In this document: one piece after another, positions 18,160 to 30,946 of the stretch | Position numbering within the stretch: position 1 is the first letter of the stretch | How the letters are laid out: every line of letters begins with the position of its first letter | NCBI RefSeq assembly: GCF_009907385.1 | Contig: NZ_JAAATR010000033.1 | Span: 124,001-188,000 of the forward strand | Length of the DNA: 64,000 bases | Direction of reading: 5' to 3' | Source: Atlantibacter hermannii | GTDB taxonomy: Bacteria; Pseudomonadota; Gammaproteobacteria; Enterobacterales; Enterobacteriaceae | Notes under the pieces: model-generated | Told to the model about the DNA's origin: nothing | Databases searched by the model: none | The model's input: the letters and a program-made list of their open reading frames with translations, nothing else | Program-made: the position numbers and the translations under genes

Positions 18160-19089
18160 TTAGCTTTGCAAATATTGATAAATCTTTTCCGTATTCTCAT
18201 GGGAACAGAGACGCGTTCCCTTATTTAACGTCGCTGCGCTCCCGGCTGCCACGCCATAGCGCACCATTTCCAGCAGCGGAGCCTGCCGGGCAAGCTTCAG
18301 CGTCATTGCGCCGACCATGCTGTCGCCCGCGCCGACGGTGCTCTGGCTTTTTACCGGTGGCGGGACGACCTGCACGCAATCCGATTCATCGACGCCTAAC
18401 GCGCCCTGCGGCCCGAGCGACACCACAACGCGTTTGGCTTTACCGCTTCGCACCAGCTCCTGGGCCGCCTGGCGCACGTCGTCAGGCTGGGTTAAATCGC
18501 GGCCCACCAGCGCTGCCAGCTCTTTCTGGTTGGGTTTCACCAGCTCAATGCCGCCGATATCCAGCGCGGCGGCCAGCGCCTCGCCGGAGCTGTCGATAAT
18601 GCAGCGCAGGCCGTTTTGCTGGGCACGGGCGATCAACTGCGTAAAATCAGCCAGGTCAACGCCCGGCGGCAGGCTGCCGCTCACCACCAGCAGCGAACCG
18701 GATCCAATGGCCAGCACTTTTTCCTCCAGTTGCCGAAACTCGTCCTGCGACAAGTGTGCGCCGGGCATCACAAAGCGGTATTGCTCGCCGCTGGCTTCAA
18801 CGTGCACGTGTAGATTCTGGCGCGTCCAGTCATGAGACGAGATGGTGTCGACACTGACGTTTTCTTCTTTAAGCAGAGCGATGAGATGCTCGCCGGTGGC
18901 ACCGCCAGCGGGGAACAGCGCCGTGGCGTCGCCGCCTAAATGGCTGATGGCGCGGGCAACGTTAATGCCGCCGCCGCCGGGTTCGAATACCGGCGCGGTA
19001 CAGCGTAATTTCCCTTCAGGGTAGATTTGCGGCGTGACCGTCGCGCTGTCCAGCGACGGGGCGAGCGTCAGGGTAAAGACCGGAACCAT
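18160..19089 (-). CDS. pfkB: 6-phosphofructokinase II (PfkB)
   Basis: A 309-residue ribokinase-family sugar kinase that phosphorylates fructose-6-P to fructose-1,6-bisphosphate, the minor isoenzyme of glycolysis. Signatures: GGGGINVARAI near residue 38, LVVSGSLPPG, and GAGDSMVGAM near 254 with the catalytic Asp. The start at 19089 is fixed by AAAGGAGGT just before it and by E. coli PfkB length; the frame is open 20 codons further up. Transcribed towards ydiZ and yniA. Confidence 0.96.
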   Translation of the reverse strand: MVPVFTLTLAPSLDSATVTPQIYPEGKLRCTAPVFEPGGGGINVARAISHLGGDATALFPAGGATGEHLIALLKEENVSVDTISSHDWTRQNLHVHVEASGEQYRFVMPGAHLSQDEFRQLEEKVLAIGSGSLLVVSGSLPPGVDLADFTQLIARAQQNGLRCIIDSSGEALAAALDIGGIELVKPNQKELAALVGRDLTQPDDVRQAAQELVRSGKAKRVVVSLGPQGALGVDESDCVQVVPPPVKSQSTVGAGDSMVGAMTLKLARQAPLLEMVRYGVAAGSAATLNKGTRLCSHENTEKIYQYLQS

Positions 19090-19258
19090 ATAACCTCCTT
19101 TTGAATGGGCTGACCTAAGCGTAGCACTCATGGCGTGAGGAAGTGTCAATTAACACTCTGATTTTTAATATGAATAGCACTTAAGGCTGACACTTTATCC
19201 TTATGAAATAAAAGCGATTTTCAGATCTCTCTTATACAAAAAATGATTCAGGAACTCA

Positions 19259-19382
19259 TTGCTATGTAATTCGTGGCTTTTTATAATTTGTTACCTTTCC
19301 CGCGGACCGGTTCGTTGATCCCGTGGAGAGTTTCCGGGACCGTTATGGTCTCTTTTTTTGTTGTGCGGACCTTAAAAATTAA
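19259..19382 (+). promoter_or_regulatory. ydiY promoter and attenuator-like leader
   Basis: A good sigma-70 promoter is present: TTGCTA at 19259-19264, 17-base spacer, TATAAT at 19282-19287. The predicted leader of about 90 bases contains GGGACC-GTTAT-GGTCTC (19336-19352) followed by T7, a terminator-like hairpin only 24 bases before the ydiY ATG. TCCCG at 19319-19323 can pair with CGGGA at 19335-19339, which excludes the terminator stem. This is the form of a transcription attenuator; the signal is unknown. Confidence 0.5.
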
Positions 19383-20141
19383 ATGAAGCTTTTAAAGACA
19401 GTACCCGCAGTGTTTATGCTGGCGGGGAGCGCGTTGTTCAGTCATTTTGCAACCGCTGATGATTCCGTTTTTACTGTCATGGATGACCCTTCCAGTGCGA
19501 AAAAGCCTTTCGAAGGCTATCTTAACGGTGGTTATCTGGCGCAGTCTGGTAATACCAAGAGCTCCTCTCTGACCGCAGACAGCGCGCTGACCTGGTACGG
19601 CAGCACCACCGCGTGGTCTTTGTGGGGAAATGCCAGCAACAACTCTTCCAACGACGAACGTTCTTCCGAGAAATATGCGCTGGGCGGCCGTAGCCGTTAC
19701 AACATGACTGACGTGGACTATCTGTTCGGACAGGGCAGTTGGCTGACGGATCGTTACAACGGTTACCATGAGCGCGATGTGCTCACCGCCGGTTACGGTC
19801 GCCAGTTCCTCAACGGGCCGGTTCACAGCCTGCGTTTTGAATTCGGTCCGGGTGTGCGTTACGACGAATACACCGACGGCACTGACAAAACCCAGGCATT
19901 GGGCTATGCCTCCGGCGCTTACGCGTGGCAGTTCACCGATAATGCGAAATTCACCCAGGGTGTTTCCGTGTTCGGCGCGGACGACACCACCGTGAACTCC
20001 GAAACCGCGTTGAACGTGGCGATTAACGAGCATTTTGGGCTGAAAGTCGCTTATAACGTCACCTGGAACTCCAACCCGCCGGCCAGCGCGCCCGATCACA
20101 CCGATACCCGCACCTCTGTAACGCTGGGCTATAAAATGTGA
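19383..20141 (+). CDS. ydiY: DUF481 outer membrane beta-barrel protein YdiY
   Basis: A 252-residue protein with a signal peptide (MKLLKTVPAVF..., cleavage after about FATA), then a body of alternating beta strands ending in aromatic residues and a final LGYKM, typical of outer-membrane barrels. Matches E. coli YdiY, DUF481 (salt-induced outer membrane protein family); function unknown. No good Shine-Dalgarno is seen next to the ATG, which lies shortly after a terminator-like hairpin. Divergent from pfkB. Confidence 0.92.
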   Translation: MKLLKTVPAVFMLAGSALFSHFATADDSVFTVMDDPSSAKKPFEGYLNGGYLAQSGNTKSSSLTADSALTWYGSTTAWSLWGNASNNSSNDERSSEKYALGGRSRYNMTDVDYLFGQGSWLTDRYNGYHERDVLTAGYGRQFLNGPVHSLRFEFGPGVRYDEYTDGTDKTQALGYASGAYAWQFTDNAKFTQGVSVFGADDTTVNSETALNVAINEHFGLKVAYNVTWNSNPPASAPDHTDTRTSVTLGYKM

Positions 20142-20145
20142 TTAT

Positions 20146-20177
20146 CAGGCCGGTTTATACCGGCCTGTTTTCTTTAC
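20146..20177 (+). terminator. Terminator of ydiY
   Basis: CAGGCCGGT-TTAT-ACCGGCCTG perfect 9-base-pair stem followed by TTTTCTTT. Confidence 0.93.
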
Positions 20178-20486
20178 CCCGTTGATGCGTTCAATCTGGT
20201 CAAAATAATCCTGACCACCGCCGTTTTTTTGTGATTTACCGTCGCGGTTATGGCTTATTCATGCGTGCTGAATGGATAGAGCCTTTAACCCCTTGCGGAT
20301 GATGTGTAATATTGCAAGCGGTGTTATCAACTGGCGGGCCGAGGTGTTTGCAGCGTTTCGTACGCGTAAGGACCATATTTCGCAGAGTGCAGCGGGAATC
20401 AGCTCATAACCAGTTGATAATGATTAAATATTACTGTTTCGTATGTGATCTTTCGTGTGGGTCACCACTGCGAATAAGGACAAAAA
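20178..20486 (+). promoter_or_regulatory. thrS leader with translational operator hairpin
   Basis: The gap before thrS is the leader through which threonyl-tRNA synthetase represses its own translation. GTGATC at 20445-20450 pairs with GGTCAC at 20460-20465 around a loop containing CGT, mimicking the anticodon arm of tRNA-Thr(CGU), as in E. coli operator domain 2. AAGGA lies just after it, before the ATG, so synthetase binding should block ribosomes. A 65-codon open frame at 20312-20509 overlaps this leader and is rejected. Confidence 0.85.
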
Positions 20487-22415
20487 ATGCCCGTTATTAC
20501 TCTTCCTGATGGCAGCCAACGCCATTATGACCACGCTGTAAGCCCCATGGATGTTGCCCTGGACATTGGTCCGGGTCTCGCAAAAGCCTGTATCGCAGGC
20601 CGCGTTAATGGTGAATTAGTCGATGCCAGCGACCTGATCGAACAGGACGCCCAACTGGCTATTATCACCGCAAAGGATGACGAAGGACTGGAGATTATCC
20701 GCCACTCCTGCGCGCACTTACTGGGTCATGCCATTAAACAACTCTGGCCGAACACCAAGATGGCGATCGGTCCGGTCGTCGATAATGGTTTCTACTATGA
20801 CGTTGATCTGGAAAATACCCTGACCCAGGAAGATCTCGACGCCCTCGAAAAGCGCATGCACGCGCTGGCTGAGAAAAATTACGACGTGATCAAGAAAAAG
20901 GTCAGCTGGCATGAAGCCCGCGAAACCTTCGTGAACCGTGGCGAAAGCTATAAGGTTTCCATTCTTGACGAAAATATCTCTCATGATGACAAGCCTGGTC
21001 TGTATCATCATGAAGAATACGTGGATATGTGCCGTGGCCCGCACGTGCCGAATATGCGTTTCTGCCACCACTTCAAACTCATGAAAACGGCAGGGGCCTA
21101 CTGGCGCGGCGACAGCAACAACAAGATGTTGCAGCGTATCTACGGCACCGCATGGGCGGATAAAAAAGCCCTGAACGCCTATTTACAGCGTTTAGAAGAA
21201 GCCGCGAAGCGCGATCACCGTAAAATTGGTAAGCAGCTCGACCTGTATCACATGCAGGAAGAGGCGCCGGGTATGGTGTTCTGGCACAACGACGGCTGGA
21301 CAATTTTCCGTGAACTGGAAGTGTTCGTCCGCTCCAAGCTGAAAGAGTATCAGTACCAGGAAGTGAAAGGCCCGTTCATGATGGACCGCGTCCTGTGGGA
21401 AAAAACGGGTCACTGGGAAAACTACAAGGATGCGATGTTCACCACCTCTTCCGAGAACCGTGAATACTGCATCAAACCGATGAACTGCCCGGGCCACATT
21501 CAGATCTTCAACCAGGGCCTGAAATCCTACCGCGACCTGCCGCTGCGTATGGCGGAGTTCGGCAGCTGCCATCGTAACGAGCCGTCAGGCGCGCTGCATG
21601 GCCTGATGCGCGTGCGCGGCTTTACTCAGGACGACGCTCACATTTTCTGTACCGAAGAGCAGGTACGTGACGAAGTAAACGGCTGTATTCGCCTGGTTTA
21701 CGACATGTACAGCACCTTCGGTTTCGAAAAAATCGTGGTGAAATTGTCGACCCGCCCGGAAAAACGTATCGGTAGCGATGAGATGTGGGATCGCGCCGAG
21801 GCAGACCTGGCGGTAGCGCTGGAAGAGAACGGGATTCCGTTTGAATACCAGCTCGGCGAAGGCGCGTTCTACGGCCCGAAAATCGAGTTTACCCTGTACG
21901 ATTGCCTCGATCGCGCCTGGCAATGTGGTACAGTTCAGCTAGACTTCTCGCTGCCACAGCGTCTTGGCGCGTCGTATGTTGCTGAAAACAACGACCGTCA
22001 GGTGCCGGTGATGATCCACCGCGCGATTCTGGGCTCCATGGAACGTTTCATCGGTATTCTGACTGAAGAGTTCGCCGGTTTCTTCCCGACATGGCTGGCT
22101 CCGGTCCAGGTGGTGGTGATGAATATCACCGATTCGCAGTCCGAATACGTTAACGAATTGACCCGTAAACTACAAAATGCGGGCATTCGAGTAAAAGCGG
22201 ACTTGAGAAACGAGAAGATTGGCTTTAAAATCCGCGAGCACACTTTACGTCGTGTCCCGTATATGTTGGTCTGTGGTGATAAAGAAGTGGAAGCAGGCAA
22301 AGTTGCCGTTCGCACTCGCCGCGGGAAAGACCTGGGAAGCCTGGACGTAAGTGAAGTGATTGAGAAGCTGCAACACGAAATTCGCAGCCGCAGTCTTCAA
22401 CAACTGGAGGAATAA
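20487..22415 (+). CDS. thrS: Threonine-tRNA ligase
   Basis: A 642-residue class II aminoacyl-tRNA synthetase, the same length as E. coli ThrRS. Domains: N-terminal TGS domain (1-62), the editing domain with the HxxxH motif [10 protein letters not shown] (about 73-82), catalytic core with motif 2 region [23 protein letters not shown] and motif 3 [10 protein letters not shown], then the anticodon-binding domain from about 535. Zinc ligands Cys (MNCPGH) and His are visible. First gene of the thrS-infC-rpmI-rplT-pheMST-ihfA cluster. Confidence 0.98.
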   Translation: MPVITLPDGSQRHYDHAVSPMDVALDIGPGLAKACIAGRVNGELVDASDLIEQDAQLAIITAKDDEGLEIIRHSCAHLLGHAIKQLWPNTKMAIGPVVDNGFYYDVDLENTLTQEDLDALEKRMHALAEKNYDVIKKKVSWHEARETFVNRGESYKVSILDENISHDDKPGLYHHEEYVDMCRGPHVPNMRFCHHFKLMKTAGAYWRGDSNNKMLQRIYGTAWADKKALNAYLQRLEEAAKRDHRKIGKQLDLYHMQEEAPGMVFWHNDGWTIFRELEVFVRSKLKEYQYQEVKGPFMMDRVLWEKTGHWENYKDAMFTTSSENREYCIKPMNCPGHIQIFNQGLKSYRDLPLRMAEFGSCHRNEPSGALHGLMRVRGFTQDDAHIFCTEEQVRDEVNGCIRLVYDMYSTFGFEKIVVKLSTRPEKRIGSDEMWDRAEADLAVALEENGIPFEYQLGEGAFYGPKIEFTLYDCLDRAWQCGTVQLDFSLPQRLGASYVAENNDRQVPVMIHRAILGSMERFIGILTEEFAGFFPTWLAPVQVVVMNITDSQSEYVNELTRKLQNAGIRVKADLRNEKIGFKIREHTLRRVPYMLVCGDKEVEAGKVAVRTRRGKDLGSLDVSEVIEKLQHEIRSRSLQQLEE

Positions 22416-23257
<842 letters not shown>

Positions 23258-23289
23258 GCCGTTTAACTTTTAACTTTTTTACAGAATAG

Positions 23290-23661
<372 letters not shown>

Positions 23662-23673
23662 GCCAGTTTGAAG

Positions 23674-23700
23674 GAGGGAGCTTGCTCCCTCTTTTGCTTT
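23674..23700 (+). terminator. Terminator after rplT
   Basis: GAGGGAG-CTTG-CTCCCTC hairpin followed by TTTTGCTTT, between rplT and the pheM leader. Confidence 0.88.
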
Positions 23701-23781
23701 CTGGCCTTCGTTTTATTGACATTTCAACCTGATAGCCTTTCAATAGACGAATTCGTTTCCAGTATTAAGGTAACTGCAAGC

Positions 23782-24938
<1,157 letters not shown>

Positions 24939-24953
24939 GGGCAGGACTATCCA

Positions 24954-27341
24954 ATGAAATTCAGTGAACTCTGGTTACGTGAATGGGTAAATCCCGCCAT
25001 TGATAGCGACGCGCTGTCCGGGCAAATCACCATGGCTGGCCTCGAAGTGGACGGCGTGGATGCGGTTGCCGGCGCGTTCCACGGCGTGGTGGTGGGTGAA
25101 GTGGTCGAATGCGGCCAGCATCCTAACGCCGACAAACTGCGCGTGACAAAAGTCAATGTGGGCGGCGATCGCCTGCTGGACATCGTCTGCGGCGCGCCAA
25201 ACTGCCGTCAGGGCCTGAAAGTCGCCGTGGCGACCGTAGGCGCAGTACTGCCGGGCGATTTCAAAATCAAAGCGGCTAAACTGCGCGGTGAGCCGTCCGA
25301 AGGGATGCTGTGCTCGTTCTCCGAGCTGGGCATTTCCGACGATCACAGCGGCATTATCGAGCTGCCGGCGGATGCGCCAATCGGCACCGATATTCGCGAT
25401 TACCTGAAGCTCGACGATAACACCATTGAAATCAGCGTCACGCCTAACCGCGCCGACTGCCTGGGGATTATCGGCGTCGCGCGCGACGTGGCGGTGCTCA
25501 ACAAAGCGCCGCTCAACGAACCGGAAATTGCGCCGGTTGCCGCTGCCATCAACGATACGCTGCCCATCACCGTCGACGCCCCGCAGGCATGCCCGCGCTA
25601 TCTGGGCCGCGTGGTTAAAGGCATCAATGTGAACGCGCCGACTCCGCTGTGGATGAAAGAGAAGCTGCGCCGCTGCGGCATCCGCTCCATTGACGCGGTT
25701 GTAGACGTTACCAACTACGTGCTGCTCGAACTGGGCCAGCCGATGCATGCGTTCGATAAAGATCGCATCGACGGCGGCATCGTGGTACGGATGGCGAAGC
25801 CGGGTGAAACCCTGGTGCTGCTGGACGGTAGCGAAGCCAGACTTGATGAAGACACCGTTGTGATTGCCGATCATCACAAAGCGCTGGCGATGGGCGGTAT
25901 TTTCGGCGGCGAGCACTCCGGCGTTAACGACCAAACCCGGAACGTGCTGCTGGAATGCGCGTTCTTCAGCCCGCTGTCGATTACTGGCCGCGCGCGCCGT
26001 CACGGTCTGCACACCGATGCCTCTCACCGCTATGAGCGCGGCGTCGATCCGGCGTTGCAGCATAAAGCTATGGAGCGCGCCACCCGTCTGCTGATTGACA
26101 TCTGCGGCGGTGAAGCGGGCCCGGTGATTGACGTAACCAACGCGTCGCATCTGCCTACACGCGCCACCATCACGCTGCGCCGCAGCAAGCTGGACCGCCT
26201 GATTGGCCATCACATCCCTGATGAGCAGGTCAGCGATATTCTGCGCCGCCTGGGCTGTGACGTGACCGAAGGCGAAGGCCAGTGGCAGGCGATTGCGCCG
26301 AGCTGGCGTTTCGATATGGAAATCGAAGAAGACCTGGTGGAAGAAGTGGCGCGTATTTACGGCTACGACAACATCCCTGACGAGCCGGTACAGGCGGGTC
26401 TGGTGATGGGCAACCACCGTGAAGCTAACCTGTCGCTCAAGCGTGTGAAAACCCTGCTTAACGACAAAGGCTACCAGGAAGTCATCACTTATAGCTTTGT
26501 GGATCCGAAACTGCAGCAGCAGGTGCATCCAGGCGAAGACGCGCTGATCCTGCCGAACCCGATCGCCAGCGATATGTCGGCGATGCGCCTGTCGCTGTGG
26601 ACCGGGCTGCTGGGCACCGTGGTCTACAACCAGAACCGTCAACAGAGCCGGGTGCGTATTTTCGAAACCGGTCTGCGCTTTGTGCCGGATACCCAGGCTC
26701 CGCTGGGCATTCGCCAGGACGTGATGCTGGCAGGCGCTATCTGCGGCAACCGCGTGGAAGAGCACTGGGACCAGGCGAAAACCGGCGTCGATTTCTATGA
26801 CATCAAAGGCGATCTGGAATCCGTTCTGGAACTTACCGGTAAACTTTCTGAAATTGAATTTAAAGCGGAAGCCAACCCGGCGCTGCATCCTGGCCAAAGT
26901 GCTGCTATATATTTAAAAGGCGAACGCATTGGTTTCATTGGCGTTATTCATCCTGAGCTGGAGCGTAGCTTCGATCTGAATGGCCGTACGCTGGTGTTCG
27001 AGCTGCTGTGGGACAAGGTTTCTGACCGTGTTGTACCGCAAGCTCAGGAAATCTCACGCTTCCCGGCGAACCGCCGCGACATCGCGGTTGTGGTGGCAGA
27101 AAACGTTCCCGCAGCGGAAATTTTATCCGAGTGTAAGAAAGTTGGCGCAAATCAGATAGTTGGCGTAAACTTATTTGACGTGTACCGTGGCAAGGGTGTT
27201 GAACAGGGCTTTAAGAGCCTTGCCATCAGCCTGATCCTTCAGGATACCAGCCGTACACTCGAAGAAGAGGAGATTGCCGCTACCGTTGCCAGATGCGTAG
27301 AGGCACTAAAAGAGCGATTCCAGGCATCATTGAGGGATTGA
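24954..27341 (+). CDS. pheT: Phenylalanine-tRNA ligase beta subunit
   Basis: A 795-residue subunit, same length as E. coli PheT. It carries the N-terminal tRNA-binding (EMAP-like) domain with [15 protein letters not shown], the B3/B4 editing region, the B5 domains, a catalytic-like core and the C-terminal anticodon-binding (FDX-ACB) domain with [14 protein letters not shown]. It starts 15 bases after pheS and ends 4 bases before ihfA. A 640-codon antisense frame is a GC-rich shadow. Confidence 0.97.
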
Positions 27342-27345
27342 ACCT

Positions 27346-27645
27346 ATGGCGCTTACTAAAGCTGAAATGTCAGAATATCTGTTTGATAAGCTTGGACTTA
27401 GCAAACGGGATGCCAAAGAACTGGTTGAACTGTTTTTCGAAGAGATCCGTCGTGCTCTGGAAAATGGCGAACAGGTTAAACTTTCCGGTTTCGGGAATTT
27501 CGATCTGCGCGATAAAAACCAACGTCCCGGGCGCAACCCAAAAACTGGTGAGGATATTCCCATTACGGCTCGTCGTGTGGTGACCTTCAGACCCGGTCAA
27601 AAGCTGAAAAGCCGGGTTGAAAACGCCTCGCCGAAAGAAGAGTAA
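27346..27645 (+). CDS. ihfA: Integration host factor alpha subunit
   Basis: A 99-residue DNA-bending protein of the HU/IHF family. [38 protein letters not shown] is the dimerisation part; the beta-arm [20 protein letters not shown] includes the Pro that intercalates in DNA. Placed directly after pheT as in E. coli (himA), with a terminator after it. Confidence 0.98.
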
Positions 27646-27660
27646 TCTGACGTAATTAAA

Positions 27661-27687
27661 AAGGCCGCAATGTGCGGCCTTTTTTCT
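27661..27687 (+). terminator. Terminator after ihfA
   Basis: AAGGCCGCA-ATG-TGCGGCCTT hairpin then T-rich tail, between ihfA and btuC. Confidence 0.92.
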
Positions 27688-27746
27688 TTGCCTGCCCGTC
27701 AGGGCACCGTAGAATCAATCCTCTCTGTAAGCCATTCATTTTATTT

Positions 27747-28724
27747 ATGCATTCATTGATACAGACACAACGCCGACGGGAACGCACCTGGCTGACCACG
27801 CTGACGCTGCTGCTGCTGGCGGGGGCGCTGATCAGCCTGTGCGCCGGCGACATGTGGATCGGCCCCGGCGACTGGTTTTCGCCCACCGGCCAGCTGTTCG
27901 TCTGGCAAATTCGCCTGCCGCGCACCCTGGCGGTGATGGCGGTAGGCGGTTCGCTGGCGCTATGCGGGGCTATCCTCCAGGCGCTGTTCGAAAACCCGCT
28001 GGCGGAGCCGGGCCTGCTTGGCGTTTCGAACGGCGCGGGCGTCGGGCTAATCGCCGCCATTTTGCTGGGGCAGGGCGTGTTGCCCGGCTGGGCCCTCAGC
28101 CTGTGCGCTATCGCGGGGGCGCTGCTGATCACGCTGATCCTGCTACGCTTCGCCAGACGCCATCTCTCCAATAGCCGACTACTGCTGGCAGGCGTGGCGC
28201 TGGGCATCATTTGCAGCGCTCTGATGACCTGGGCGGTCTATTTCAGTACCAGTCTCGATTTACGTCAGCTGATGTACTGGATGATGGGCGGTTTTGGCGG
28301 CGTCGACTGGCGTCAGGGCTGGCTGATGCTGGCGCTTGTCCCGGTGATGGCCTGGGTCTGCCGTCAGTCGCATCCGCTTAATGTGCTGGCGCTGGGGGAA
28401 ATGTCCGCCCGGCAGTTGGGATTGCCGGTCTGGCTGTGGCGCAACCTGCTGGTTATCGCCACTGGCTGGCTGGTGGGGATCAGCGTCGCGCTGGCCGGAT
28501 CGATTGGCTTTATCGGCCTGGTTATCCCGCACGTGCTGCGGCTTTGCGGCCTGACGGATTACCGCGTGCTGCTTCCCGCCTGCATGGCCGCCGGGGCGGC
28601 AGTGCTGCTTCTGGCCGATGTAATCGCGCGGCTGGCGCTGTCGTCGGCGGAACTGCCCATCGGCGTCGTTACCGCTTCTCTCGGCGCGCCGGTATTTATC
28701 TGGCTATTATTAAAAGCCCGGTAA
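27747..28724 (+). CDS. btuC: Vitamin B12 ABC transporter permease BtuC
   Basis: A 325-residue inner membrane permease of the FecCD/BtuC family with about ten transmembrane helices. Characteristic stretches: [38 protein letters not shown] and [15 protein letters not shown] (coupling region to BtuD). With BtuD it drives cobalamin import from BtuF. ATG at 27747 gives the E. coli length; the frame is open upstream over the ihfA terminator, so a longer form is not believed. The ribosome binding site is weak. No cobalamin riboswitch was recognised upstream. Confidence 0.95.
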   Translation: MHSLIQTQRRRERTWLTTLTLLLLAGALISLCAGDMWIGPGDWFSPTGQLFVWQIRLPRTLAVMAVGGSLALCGAILQALFENPLAEPGLLGVSNGAGVGLIAAILLGQGVLPGWALSLCAIAGALLITLILLRFARRHLSNSRLLLAGVALGIICSALMTWAVYFSTSLDLRQLMYWMMGGFGGVDWRQGWLMLALVPVMAWVCRQSHPLNVLALGEMSARQLGLPVWLWRNLLVIATGWLVGISVALAGSIGFIGLVIPHVLRLCGLTDYRVLLPACMAAGAAVLLLADVIARLALSSAELPIGVVTASLGAPVFIWLLLKAR

Positions 28725-28753
28725 AAACATCACACCATTATAATGAGGTTGCT

Positions 28754-29305
28754 ATGCATAACGACATTTTGAACACTGACGTGATAACCATTGACGGCGT
28801 GTCCACCACACTTGAGCCATGGCGCGGCAACGTGCTGTTGATCGTCAACGTTGCCTCTAAATGCGGCCTGACGCCGCAGTATGAGCAGCTGGAGAACATT
28901 CATAAGGCCTGGCGCGACCAGGGCTTCTCGGTGCTCGGTTTCCCCTGTAATCAGTTCCTCGGCCAGGAGCCTGGCAGCGAAGAGGAAATCAAAACGTTCT
29001 GTAGCACCACTTACGGCGTGACCTTCCCGATGTTCAGCAAAATCGACGTCAACGGCGAAAACCGTCATCCGCTGTATCAGAAACTGATCGACGCCGCGCC
29101 GACCGCCGTTGCGCCGGAAGCCAGCGGCTTTTACGAACGTATGGCGAGCAAAGGCCGCGCGCCGCTTTACCCGGACGACATCCTGTGGAACTTTGAAAAA
29201 TTCCTGGTAGGGCGTGACGGCCAGGTGGTTCAGCGCTTCTCGCCGGATATGACGCCGGAAGATCCGATTGTCATGGAAGCCATCAAACTGGCGCTGGCGA
29301 AGTAA
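28754..29305 (+). CDS. btuE: Thioredoxin/glutathione peroxidase BtuE
   Basis: A 183-residue glutathione-peroxidase-family enzyme that reduces hydroperoxides in the cytoplasm or periplasm-facing side. The peroxidatic Cys is in [16 protein letters not shown]; the Gln and Trp of the catalytic set are in [13 protein letters not shown] and LWNFEKFLV. It lies between btuC and btuD but is not required for B12 transport in E. coli. GAGGTT precedes the ATG; the TAA stop overlaps the btuD start by one base (TAATG). Confidence 0.95.
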   Translation: MHNDILNTDVITIDGVSTTLEPWRGNVLLIVNVASKCGLTPQYEQLENIHKAWRDQGFSVLGFPCNQFLGQEPGSEEEIKTFCSTTYGVTFPMFSKIDVNGENRHPLYQKLIDAAPTAVAPEASGFYERMASKGRAPLYPDDILWNFEKFLVGRDGQVVQRFSPDMTPEDPIVMEAIKLALAK

Positions 29306-30051
29306 TGACCGTACTGATGTCGCTGGAGGCGGTGCAGGAGCCGGGAAGAATCGGTCCGGTTACCGCTGAAATCCATAAAGGTGAGTGGCTGCATCTGGTG
29401 GGCCCTAACGGTGCCGGGAAAAGCACGCTGCTCGCCGGGCTGGCCGGCATGCGCCAGCCGGACGGGGCGATCGTCTTTCTGGGATTGCCGCTCGACCAGT
29501 GGCAGGGCGAGGCGCTGGCGCGACACCGCGCCTGGCTCACCCAGCAGCAAACGCCGCCGTTCGCGATGCCGGTCTGGCACTATCTGGCGCTGCACCGCCA
29601 CGGCGTCACCGATGACGCGCTGCTTAACGAGATCACCGATGCCCTGTGGCTGACCCGTAAACTCACCCGTCCCGTCAATCAACTTTCCGGCGGCGAATGG
29701 CAGCGGGTGCGCCTTGCCGCTGTGATCCTGCAAATTCATCCGCGTAATAATCCCCATGGCGCATTACTGCTGCTGGATGAACCCATGAACAGTCTTGACG
29801 TGGCGCAGCAGGCAGCGCTGGATGCGTTATTGCACGAACTGTGCGAGCAGGGCGTCAGCGTGGTGATGAGCAGCCACGACCTCAACCATACCCTGCGACG
29901 TGCCCATCGCGTGTGGCTGCTGCAAACTGGAAAACTCATTGCTCAGGGATTAAGCAGGGACGTAATGAACCCAACCCACCTTAACCCGGTGTATGGTATT
30001 GATTTCCAACGCGTGGCGGTGGATGGGCATACGCTGCTGATCTGCCCGTAA
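29305..30051 (+). CDS. btuD: Vitamin B12 ABC transporter ATPase BtuD
   Basis: A 248-residue ABC ATPase. Walker [10 protein letters not shown] (about 33-41), Q-loop LTQQQTPPF, signature [12 protein letters not shown], Walker [13 protein letters not shown] and the switch His in MSSHDLNHT are all intact. It powers BtuC. The start overlaps the btuE stop by one base, indicating coupling. The first residues differ from E. coli BtuD, and a second ATG four codons later is possible. Confidence 0.95.
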   Translation: MTVLMSLEAVQEPGRIGPVTAEIHKGEWLHLVGPNGAGKSTLLAGLAGMRQPDGAIVFLGLPLDQWQGEALARHRAWLTQQQTPPFAMPVWHYLALHRHGVTDDALLNEITDALWLTRKLTRPVNQLSGGEWQRVRLAAVILQIHPRNNPHGALLLLDEPMNSLDVAQQAALDALLHELCEQGVSVVMSSHDLNHTLRRAHRVWLLQTGKLIAQGLSRDVMNPTHLNPVYGIDFQRVAVDGHTLLICP

Positions 30052-30134
30052 GTTAACGCAACGCGTCTTGCCACGGCTGGCGGCTCACGCTAAATTACCT
30101 TCCAGGAATAATGGGTAGAGGATGTGCCTGAAAA

Positions 30135-30599
30135 ATGCGGATGTGGATCATTGTTATCGCAACATTATTACTGGCGGGCTGTGGGCACCATCATGCGCCG
30201 CCGCCAAACGCGCGGCTGTCGGATTCTATTACCGTCATCGCCGAGCTTAACGATCAGCTTCGCACCTGGCACGGCACGCCGTACCGCTACGGTGGAATGA
30301 GCCGCCGCGGCGTCGATTGCTCCGCCTTTGTATTAGTCACCTTCCGCGACCGCTTTGCGCTGCGCTTGCCCCGGCAAACCCGTGAACAAGCTGAAATCGG
30401 CACCCGCATCGATAAAAACGATCTGTTGCCCGGGGATTTGGTGTTCTTTAAAACCGGGTCCGGTGAAAATGGCTTACACGTCGGTATCTACGACACCGAC
30501 AATCAATTTATCCATGCCTCCACCAGCCAGGGCGTGATTAAATCCTCGCTGGACAATGTGTACTGGAATAAGAAGTTCTGGCAAGCCAGACGCATCTAG
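30135..30599 (+). CDS. nlpC: NlpC/P60 family lipoprotein NlpC
   Basis: A 154-residue lipoprotein with a short signal and lipobox LLLAGC (Cys 16), then the NlpC/P60 cysteine peptidase domain: catalytic Cys in RRGVDCSAFV, His in LHVGIYD and third residue His in FIHAST. It is predicted to cut peptide links in murein. Position after btuD and before ydiV is as in E. coli. Confidence 0.94.
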   Translation: MRMWIIVIATLLLAGCGHHHAPPPNARLSDSITVIAELNDQLRTWHGTPYRYGGMSRRGVDCSAFVLVTFRDRFALRLPRQTREQAEIGTRIDKNDLLPGDLVFFKTGSGENGLHVGIYDTDNQFIHASTSQGVIKSSLDNVYWNKKFWQARRI

Positions 30600-30946
30600 C
30601 CAACGAACCTGCGATATATTCTTACGCGTAATTTACGATCCTTAGCAGGCGAATCAGATTAATCCATATCGCAAACGGGTGAGTTTTCCTCCATTTAATA
30701 TCAAGGTACTAATATTGGTAGTTATAGTTAAGTGTACGCAGTAACGTTAAATTAAATATATTTACCCAACGTTAACTCTATTATGATTACCAGGCTATCT
30801 TAGTTACACTGGCGCGTGAAAGTGCACGTAATGCATCAACAATTCCAGCCGAGATGTGCGTTTTATCCGGATACGTGTAACCGTATTCAGCAAAGCCCTG
30901 CGAGCGGAGGGATGCCGTTTATTACCCAGTTAATGGGACAGGTAAT
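30600..30946. other. Non-coding gap nlpC-rflP
   Basis: 347 AT-rich bases without a credible open frame. No clear intrinsic terminator for nlpC was found. A GTGCAC palindrome lies near 30823 and GGACAGGT, the ribosome binding site of rflP, at the end. No sRNA was recognised. Confidence 0.5.

Noticed and set aside
20312..20509. 65-codon frame before thrS
   Set aside because: It overlaps the thrS operator hairpin and start codon and has no conserved peptide.
24975..26897. 640-codon open frame on the minus strand
   Set aside because: It lies wholly antisense to pheT, has a composition typical of a GC-rich shadow frame (many His, Arg, Gln, Val) and no recognisable domain.
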